Assembly: GCA_035525785.1 (NCBI GenBank) | Contig: DATLDQ010000127.1 | Span: 75,382 to 139,381, forward strand | Length of the DNA: 64,000 nucleotides | Source of the DNA: CADEED01 sp035525785 | Lineage (GTDB): Bacteria; Pseudomonadota; Gammaproteobacteria; Steroidobacterales; Steroidobacteraceae | Direction of reading: 5' to 3' | Shown: positions 58,360-64,000 of the stretch, one piece after another | Numbering within the stretch: the stretch's first letter is position 1 | How the letters are laid out: the number at the start of each line of letters is the position of its first letter | The notes under the pieces: model-generated | What the model was told of the DNA's origin: nothing | Seen by the model: only the letters and a program-made list of their open reading frames with translations | Databases searched by the model: none | Made by a program: the position numbers and the translations under genes

Positions 58360-58742
58360 TCACGCATCGCGGCGGCTGCCACTGCGGCTGCGTGCGCTTC
58401 GAAGTAGACGCACCCGCGGAACTGCGCGTCGACGATTGCAACTGCTCGATGTGTACGCGCACGGGCTATCTGCACCTGATCGTCACCGCCGATCGCTTCC
58501 GCATCACGCAGGGGCGCGAAGCGCTCACGCTGTACACGTTCAACACCGGCACCGCGAAGCACTACTTCTGTTCAGCCTGCGGCGCGAAGCCCTTCTACGT
58601 ACCGCGTTCACATCCGGATGGTTGGAGCGTCAATGCGCGATGCATCGACGAGGGCACGGTCACCGGCATGGAGATCACCCCGATCGACGGCCGGAACTGG
58701 GAGCGGCAGTATCCGCAGGGGCGCGGCGAGTTCAACGCCTGA
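58335..58742 (+). CDS. GFA-family protein, second copy
   Basis: 135 residues from the ATG at 58335. Zinc-site pattern GGCHCGCVRF, CNCSMCTRTG, YFCSACGAKPFY, similar in layout to the copy encoded at 56602, with which it shares the TLYTFN/ATYTFN segment. Probably binds zinc and a thiol adduct. Overlaps the preceding membrane protein gene. Faces a glyoxalase II gene on the other strand. Confidence 0.88.
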   Translation: MGDEQNPVITHRGGCHCGCVRFEVDAPAELRVDDCNCSMCTRTGYLHLIVTADRFRITQGREALTLYTFNTGTAKHYFCSACGAKPFYVPRSHPDGWSVNARCIDEGTVTGMEITPIDGRNWERQYPQGRGEFNA

Positions 58743-58760
58743 CGCGACGCCGGCTGCCCG

Positions 58761-59552
58761 TCACCAGGTGTTCCGTAGTTCGCGCAACTTGACGAATACG
58801 GTGCGCGCGTCAGGCTTGTCGCCGATCTCGGGGAAGCGCTCGCGCAGCTTCGTGATCACTTCCGGGTTTTGCAGACGGAAGAATGTGTTCACGCGCTTCT
58901 CCTCGCCCACCGTGGTGACGGGAGAACTGGCCGGATCCAGCGACTTCACCGCCTCGAGCGCGCGCGCGGCCTCGACGTTGCCCGGTTCGCGATCGAGCGT
59001 GAACGCGAGATTTCGCACCATGTACTCGTGCCCGGGATACACGCGTGTCGCATCGGGCAACCGCGCCAGCTGATTCACGAAGGTTTCGTAGAGCACGGAG
59101 GGGTCGCCACCGTTGTGGCAATTGCCGGCGCCGGCGTTGAACAGCGTGTCACCGCAGAACAGCGCCGGCCCGTCGCCATGCGCCAGCAGGCAGACATGCG
59201 ACCGTGTATGGCCGGGCGTGTCGAGCACTTCGAGCTCCACCGATCGGCCCACCTTGATGACATCGCCTCGGCTCAAACCGCGATCGACGCCGCCGATCAC
59301 GCGGGCTGCCGCGGCGTGCGTCATGACTTTCGCGCGCGTGGCCGCCACCACGCCCGCGTTGCCGTCGGTGTGATCGCGATGCTCGTGCGTGTTCACCACC
59401 TGGGTGATGCCGAAGCCCCCGAGCCGCGCTGCCTCGAGACATTGCGCGGCATTCAGCGGGTCGACGACCAGCGCCTCGCCGGTCTCGGCGCAGGCGATCA
59501 CATAGTTGAAATTCCGCAGCGGATTCGCCGCCCAGATTCTTTCAATGAGCAT
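58761..59552 (-). CDS. gloB: Hydroxyacylglutathione hydrolase (glyoxalase II)
   Basis: 263 residues. Metallo-beta-lactamase fold with the metal motif THEHRDHTDGN, second-shell GHTRSHVCLL and FCGDTLFNAGAGNCHNG, and YPGHEYMVRNLAF. The C-terminal substrate-binding domain is complete (EEKRVNTFFRLQNPEV). Hydrolyses S-lactoylglutathione to lactate and glutathione in methylglyoxal detoxification. Lies 39 bp downstream of the sensor kinase gene, same strand. Confidence 0.94.
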   Translation of the reverse strand: MLIERIWAANPLRNFNYVIACAETGEALVVDPLNAAQCLEAARLGGFGITQVVNTHEHRDHTDGNAGVVAATRAKVMTHAAAARVIGGVDRGLSRGDVIKVGRSVELEVLDTPGHTRSHVCLLAHGDGPALFCGDTLFNAGAGNCHNGGDPSVLYETFVNQLARLPDATRVYPGHEYMVRNLAFTLDREPGNVEAARALEAVKSLDPASSPVTTVGEEKRVNTFFRLQNPEVITKLRERFPEIGDKPDARTVFVKLRELRNTW

Positions 59553-59591
59553 GTGCGCGCTCGACGGGCATGCCGCCAGTCTAGCGAAAAC

Positions 59592-61637
59592 TCAGGCCCG
59601 CAACGCTTCGTCGAAGAGGCCGTGCTGCGGCTTGAGGGGTACGCGGATTCTGACGGTCGTGCCTTCGCCGATGATCGAGTGGATATCCACGCTGCCGCCC
59701 ATGAGCTTGAGCCGCTCGCGGATGTTGAACAGCCCGAACCCGCCATGCCGCGTCGGCAGCCGATCTATCGAATGCACCTCGAACCCGACACCCGGGTCGA
59801 CCACATCGAGCGTGATCTGGTCGTCCATCACCGAACACCGTACGGTGGCGCGCTTCGACCGCGCATGTTTCACCACGTTCTGCAGCAGCTCGCGCACGGT
59901 CTGGAACAGCAGCACCGTCACCTGGTCCTCGAGGGACTTCGGCACGCCGTCGTCCTCGACGCTGACGATGAGCCGCTGCTGCTTGCCCACCCGATCCGCG
60001 AGCCAGCGCAGCGCCTCTATCAAACCGCTCTCGTGCAAGCCCGGTGGTGCGAGCTCGAGCATCAGCGTGCGGGTCTGCAAGGTGGTATCCGCCAGCACCT
60101 GCTCTGCTTCACCGATCAGGGTGATGTGCTCGCGGTCGTGCGTCTTGCGCTTGAGCTCCGCCAGCTGCATCGCCATGCCGGCGAGGTTCTGCGCGGGGCC
60201 GTCGTGCAGCTCGCTCGCCAGCTTTCTGCGCGCGCGTTCCTCGGCGAGCGTGATCTCGGTGGCCAGCGCACGCAGCTGCGCGTCATGCTGGGCCAGCGCA
60301 TGCTCGGCTTCGCGCATGGCGGTGACGTCGCGACCGCTGCCCCAGAACCGCAGCACGTATCCGTTCTCGACGATGCCGATCATGGAGATCAAGAGCACGC
60401 GGTCGAGGCCGTAGGGGCCGTGCACCACGTGCTCGATGTTGCGCAGCTGGTAGCCATTGCGCATGGCGTCGCGGATGCGCTCGACGTAGACCTTCGACCA
60501 GGTGGGGTGATCCGCGAGACGCGTGCCCACGACCGGGTTCTGCGTGTCCTTGACCCCGAGGGCGACCATGAACGCGGTATTGCACTCGGCCACGAAGCCG
60601 TTTCGCCGCACCCACGCCACCTGCTCGTCAGGCGACAGTGTCACCGGCATGGGCTCGGAGAGCTCAGTGCGGAAGATGGCTTCAGAGCTGTTCGCGACGA
60701 ACGCCCGGTAGCGCTCGTCGCTGCTGCGCGCGCTCGCGATGGCGTCGTCGCGCTCGGCCATCACGGCTTGCAGCAGCAGCACTGGCAGTACGCACAGCGC
60801 GAGGAAGGTCTGCAGCTGATAAGGGCTGTCGAACGGTCCGAGCCCGCGCGTGGTGGCGAGCGACGCCACGGCCACCGTGATGCCGGCGGCAAGCGCCGTG
60901 CGCCGCGGGCCGCTGAGCATGGCTATCCACACGAGCACGGGGTAGACGATGTAGGGCACGTCGAGCGGCGACGTCGGCGCGCCGGGGCCACGCAGGAACA
61001 CCGCGCCCAACAGCAGCAACAACACCAGGTAAGCCGCGAGCGTCGTCGAGGTGCTGCCGCGCGCGTGGCGGGTGAACGCGAACCCGTGGAATCCTACGGT
61101 CAGCACCAGCGGCGTGATGATCAGCGCGCCGAGCAGATCGCCTATCCACCAGCTCTGCGCGCTGAACCAGAAGCCCTGGGATCCGATATCCATACCGCGC
61201 AGCGAGACCGCCACGACGGCGCAGGCCAGCGTCGACAACAACGCGGCCACCGCGAAGCACAACACGTGGCGCAGGCGGGCGAAGGAGATGGGACCACGAC
61301 AGCCGAGGTGCATCAGCCCGACACCCGTGAGCGCCGAGGCGAACTTCACGATGAACATCAGCCCGAAAATCGAGAACGGGATCTGCGGCGCGAACAGCGT
61401 GTGCGCCAGCAACTCGGCGAGCCAGGCCATGGCCGCCAGCGCCAGCCAGTAGTTGGGCGGGTAGAGCAGCAGGAACGCGAACAGGGAACCTGTCGCCGGC
61501 CAGAACACACCAACACCTTGCGGCGCGATGAGGAGGGTGATGCCGATGCCGACGGCCAGGAAATGCAGCGGGAAATACACCGCCCCGGCCTGGAGGGGGC
61601 CTAACTTCAGTCCGAACGGCCGGAGGAGTCGGTTCAT
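59592..61637 (-). CDS. MASE1-PAS sensor histidine kinase, HisKA_3 (NarL-partner) type
   Basis: About 681 residues from the ATG at 61637 (an ATG at 61652 is an alternative; the ORF is open further). An integral MASE1-like sensor region with about eight membrane segments (FLAVGIGITLLIAPQGVGVFWPATGSLFAFLLLYPP) occupies about 15-300. A PAS-like domain follows (about 315-450). The HisKA_3 phosphoacceptor helix is ERARRKLASELHDGPAQNLAGMAM, and the ATPase ends GFGLFNIRERLKLMGGSVDI. No response regulator gene is adjacent, so it is an orphan kinase. Upstream of gloB on the same strand. Confidence 0.9.
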   Translation of the reverse strand: MNRLLRPFGLKLGPLQAGAVYFPLHFLAVGIGITLLIAPQGVGVFWPATGSLFAFLLLYPPNYWLALAAMAWLAELLAHTLFAPQIPFSIFGLMFIVKFASALTGVGLMHLGCRGPISFARLRHVLCFAVAALLSTLACAVVAVSLRGMDIGSQGFWFSAQSWWIGDLLGALIITPLVLTVGFHGFAFTRHARGSTSTTLAAYLVLLLLLGAVFLRGPGAPTSPLDVPYIVYPVLVWIAMLSGPRRTALAAGITVAVASLATTRGLGPFDSPYQLQTFLALCVLPVLLLQAVMAERDDAIASARSSDERYRAFVANSSEAIFRTELSEPMPVTLSPDEQVAWVRRNGFVAECNTAFMVALGVKDTQNPVVGTRLADHPTWSKVYVERIRDAMRNGYQLRNIEHVVHGPYGLDRVLLISMIGIVENGYVLRFWGSGRDVTAMREAEHALAQHDAQLRALATEITLAEERARRKLASELHDGPAQNLAGMAMQLAELKRKTHDREHITLIGEAEQVLADTTLQTRTLMLELAPPGLHESGLIEALRWLADRVGKQQRLIVSVEDDGVPKSLEDQVTVLLFQTVRELLQNVVKHARSKRATVRCSVMDDQITLDVVDPGVGFEVHSIDRLPTRHGGFGLFNIRERLKLMGGSVDIHSIIGEGTTVRIRVPLKPQHGLFDEALRA

Positions 61638-61780
61638 GACTGCCGCCATCATAGAACGAGACGCAGGCCGCAGCTTCGGCGCGACACTTGTTGTTTGCTT
61701 CCGCCCCTGAATATTGTTTAAAACATCGTCCAAGGCGATGCGAACCGCCGCCCCCGGGGTGGCTCTGACGAGGGATCCAA

Positions 61781-63370
61781 GTGAAAAGCGCTTCAAAATT
61801 CAGCATGTTGCTGCTCCCGGCCATAGTTTCCCTGGCCGGCTGCGGCGGGGGCGACGAGACCTTCAAGAGCGGGGACGTGGGTCGGCTGGACCAGCCGAAC
61901 ATCTTCCAGCCGCCGGGCAGCACCTGGACCCCGGGCTCGTTCCTGCCCGCATCCACGTTCAAGAACCGTTGCGCCAACCCGCGCAGCGGCACATCGGACC
62001 TTTCCGGCACCGTCACGGACGAGAACAACTGGCTGCGTTCCTGGACGAACGACACCTACCTCTGGTTCACCGAGGTCACGGACCGCAATCCGGCGCTGTT
62101 CTCGAGCACGCTCGACTACTTCGCCCTGCTCAAGACCACGGCCAGCACTGCTTCCGGCGCCGCCAAGGACAAGTTCCACTTCACCTACGGCACCGAGGAA
62201 TGGCAGCAGTTGTCCCAGGGCGGCATCACCGCCGGCTACGGCGCCAGTTTCGAAATCCTCGCCCCCTCCCCGCCGCGCCGAATCGTCGTGGCCTTCGTCG
62301 ACGAGGACACCCCTGCCTTCGGCGAGCTGTTCCGCGGTGACGAAATCCTTGAAGTCGACGGCCAGGACGCGGTGAACGGCAACACCGAAGCGACGGTGTT
62401 CGCCTTGAACGGCGGGCTGTTCCCGGCCGAGCTGGGCGAAAACCACACATTCGTCGTGCGTGGCACCGACGGCATGCAGCGCACCGTGACGCTCGGCTCC
62501 GAAGAAGTCTTCATCGAACCCACGCCCGTGGTGCAAGTGTTGAACACCGGCAGCGGCAACGTGGGCTACCTGCTCTTCAACGATCATTCCGCACCGGCGG
62601 AGGATTCGCTGGCGACCGCCATTCAGACGCTGGACAACGCCAACGTCACCGACCTCATCCTCGACATCCGTTACAACGGCGGCGGCTACCTCGATATCGC
62701 GAGTGAAGCGGCCTACATGATCGCGAACCCGACGCTGACCTCGGGCCAGACCTTCGAGCGCCTGGTGTTCAACAGCAAGCATCCGAGCGTGGACCCGGTG
62801 ACGGGCGAGACCATTACGCCCACGCCGTTCCACTCCACCAAGGTATTCGGCAATGGCAGCGCCCTGCCGAACCTCGGCCTGGGACGCGTTTACGTCATCA
62901 CCGGCCCGGGTACATGCTCGGCGAGCGAAGCCATCATCAACGGATTGCGCGGCGTCGGCGTGCAGGTGTACGTCATCGGCTCGACCACCTGCGGCAAGCC
63001 CTACGGCTTCTACCCCACGGACAACTGCGGCACTACCTACTTTTCGATCCAGTTCCGCGGCGAGAACGATGCGGGTTTCGGTGACTACACCGACGGCTTC
63101 TCGCCGGTGAACACCGCGACCAACGCGGGCACGACCGTGCCCGGGTGCTCGGTGGCGGACGACTTCACGCACGAGCTCGGTGATCCGGCGGAAGGCCGCA
63201 TCGCCGCGGCGCTGTCGTTCCGCTCGAGCAACAACCAGACCTGCCCGGCGGCGACGGGCTTCACCGATCCGCGCCTCTCGAAGATGTCGTACCAGAGCGC
63301 GCCGGATCGCTCGCTGTGGGTGTCGAAGCCCGCCGCTCGCATGAACCGGATCCTGCGGCGGGTGAACTAG
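61781..63370 (+). CDS. S41-family (C-terminal processing) peptidase lipoprotein
   Basis: 529 residues from the GTG at 61781 (GAGGG upstream). Lipobox LAGC with C21, so it is lipid-anchored after Lsp cleavage. A helical N-terminal region, a PDZ-like segment (IVVAFVDEDTPAFGELFRGDEILEVDGQDA), and a tail-specific protease core: LILDIRYNGGGYLDIA, the nucleophile serine in GPGTCSASEAIINGL and the lysine-region TTCGKPYGFYP. Probably cleaves proteins in the periplasm or at the cell surface. A hairpin terminator follows the stop. Confidence 0.9.
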   Translation: MKSASKFSMLLLPAIVSLAGCGGGDETFKSGDVGRLDQPNIFQPPGSTWTPGSFLPASTFKNRCANPRSGTSDLSGTVTDENNWLRSWTNDTYLWFTEVTDRNPALFSSTLDYFALLKTTASTASGAAKDKFHFTYGTEEWQQLSQGGITAGYGASFEILAPSPPRRIVVAFVDEDTPAFGELFRGDEILEVDGQDAVNGNTEATVFALNGGLFPAELGENHTFVVRGTDGMQRTVTLGSEEVFIEPTPVVQVLNTGSGNVGYLLFNDHSAPAEDSLATAIQTLDNANVTDLILDIRYNGGGYLDIASEAAYMIANPTLTSGQTFERLVFNSKHPSVDPVTGETITPTPFHSTKVFGNGSALPNLGLGRVYVITGPGTCSASEAIINGLRGVGVQVYVIGSTTCGKPYGFYPTDNCGTTYFSIQFRGENDAGFGDYTDGFSPVNTATNAGTTVPGCSVADDFTHELGDPAEGRIAAALSFRSSNNQTCPAATGFTDPRLSKMSYQSAPDRSLWVSKPAARMNRILRRVN

Positions 63371-63391
63371 CCACCAACCAGATGTGACGTG

Positions 63392-63413
63392 GAGGGGCGC
63401 TTCGGCGCCCCTC
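63392..63413. terminator. Bidirectional hairpin between convergent genes
   Basis: GAGGGGCGC (63392-63400) and GCGCCCCTC (63405-63413) form a 9-bp stem around a TTCG tetraloop. It separates the S41 peptidase gene from the convergent hypothetical gene. No U-tract on either side. Confidence 0.65.
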
Positions 63414-63421
63414 GGTCCCAT

Positions 63422-63820
63422 CTACTCGCTGAACCGCAGGTTCACTTCGACTTCCTGCAGCAACGGCGAAGGATCGAAGTACGAACCGTCGTCAGTCGAC
63501 GTGAGCAAGCCACCCGCGATCACGTACTGGGGTCGCCCCTCGATGTCGAGCCGGTAGCACTTACGCGATGCCACCTTGCCGTGCAGGCTGCGCGGGATGC
63601 GGTCGACGACCTCGTCGATGAGGCACTGGTCGATGGTGAAGCTGTCGAACCACGCCGGCAGCGACATCCACACCACACCCTTGAACAGCACGTCGATGCG
63701 CCGCGGACCGCCGTCGTCGCGGTCATGCGAGCGCAACAGCAATTGCCCGTGGCTCTGGTGGTAGATGACGAGGCCGAAGAGGCCGTTGAAGCGGGCGGGC
63801 AGCTCGATGGCGTCGTTCAT
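63422..63820 (-). CDS. Hypothetical protein, DUF1285-like region not excluded
   Basis: 132 residues. Beta-rich cytoplasmic protein without signal peptide or membrane segment. Segments: FNGLFGLVIYHQSHGQLLLRSHD, RIDVLFKGVVWMSLPAWFDSFTIDQCLID, GKVASRKCYRLDIEGRPQYVIAGGLLTS, DPSPLLQEVEVNLRFSE. I do not recognise a named family with confidence. Convergent with the S41 peptidase gene. Its start lies 45 bp after the heme o synthase stop (same strand), so it may be co-transcribed with it. Confidence 0.65.
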   Translation of the reverse strand: MNDAIELPARFNGLFGLVIYHQSHGQLLLRSHDRDDGGPRRIDVLFKGVVWMSLPAWFDSFTIDQCLIDEVVDRIPRSLHGKVASRKCYRLDIEGRPQYVIAGGLLTSTDDGSYFDPSPLLQEVEVNLRFSE

Positions 63821-63865
63821 GCGTCCGCGACGTTATCGCGGACCGGCGGGGCGCTCAAGCCTCCC

Positions 63866-64000
63866 TCAAACCCGGGTGAGCGCCTGCGTCGTGGGTAGAT
63901 AGTGATCGACCAGCAGCGCGGCGAACAACCACATGAGGTAGCTGATCGAATAGCGGAAAACCTTCATCGGCAGGTGTGCGCGTTCGCTGACCTTGAGCTG
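63866..64000 (-). CDS. cyoE: Heme o synthase (protoheme IX farnesyltransferase), C-terminal fragment
   Basis: The last 44 codons of a gene entering from the right edge. The visible end, LKVSERAHLPMKVFRYSISYLMWLFAALLVDHYL followed by a short tail, matches the C-terminal membrane helix region of CyoE/CtaB prenyltransferases (FRYSxxYLxxLFAALLxDHYL). The enzyme converts heme b to heme o for terminal oxidases. The catalytic motifs lie outside the window, so the call rests on the C-terminus only. Confidence 0.7.
   Translation of the reverse strand, partial: QLKVSERAHLPMKVFRYSISYLMWLFAALLVDHYLPTTQALTRV

Noticed and set aside
58869..61604. 911-codon plus-strand open frame antisense to the sensor kinase and gloB
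   Set aside because: Very His/Arg/Gln-rich, no fold marks, and fully opposite two well-supported genes.
1..64000. CRISPR arrays, tRNA or rRNA genes, insertion sequences, prophage genes
   Set aside because: No regular repeat-spacer pattern, cloverleaf-like sequence, transposase or phage protein could be recognised in any region.

Overview
The window looks like about 64 kb of GC-rich chromosome around the replication origin of a gammaproteobacterium. Gene order (gyrB-recF-dnaN-dnaA on the minus strand, then rpmH-rnpA-yidD-yidC-mnmE on the plus strand), the TonB-dependent receptor with halogenase-like partners, and a xylan-degradation module fit the Xanthomonadales/Nevskiales/Steroidobacterales side of the class. 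That placement is inferred from gene content, not from a phylogeny.

Region by region. 1-8.2 kb: an accessory carbohydrate (xylan) locus. A LacI-type regulator and a large TonB-dependent receptor (TBDR) diverge. The TBDR is followed by a flavin halogenase-family gene and by a second, motif-degenerate halogenase paralogue cut by the window edge. On the other side of the regulator lies a secreted GH11 xylanase with a CBM60-like domain. A shared LacI-type operator-like site occurs in front of both the regulator and the xylanase. 8.2-16.3 kb: a GAF-GGDEF diguanylate cyclase, an ankyrin protein, an SDR and a flavin amine oxidase pair, a DUF1801 protein, a membrane protein and an exported FecR-domain protein. 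16.4-26.8 kb: the replication and origin core, with a cluster of DnaA-box-like sites between dnaN and dnaA (probable oriC), then the rpmH-to-mnmE operon. 26.8-34.8 kb: a small HExxH protein, an ABC-2 exporter pair with an alpha/beta hydrolase, a small secreted protein, then mnmG, which is separated from mnmE by about 4.5 kb and coupled to a Tat-type lipoprotein solute-binding protein.

34.9-49.6 kb: a DUF885 peptidase-like protein, a CheD-like protein without its catalytic cysteine, an SPFH-NfeD pair, a CBS protein, an MscS channel, the TrkH-TrkA potassium system, uvrD-pyrF, an AI-2E-type permease and a macro-domain protein. 49.6-59.6 kb: a run of small metabolic and stress genes, often translationally coupled. 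It includes two GST-like proteins, two GFA-fold proteins and a glyoxalase II, which suggests glutathione-linked detoxification. 59.6-64 kb: a MASE1/PAS/HisKA_3 sensor kinase, an S41 lipoprotein protease, a hypothetical protein and the 3' end of a heme o synthase gene.

I saw no rRNA, tRNA, CRISPR array, insertion sequence, prophage or clear genomic-island boundary. The most unusual material is in the first 8 kb: the paired active/degenerate halogenase-like proteins behind a TBDR, a strong intercistronic hairpin, and an operator-like element shared with the xylanase.
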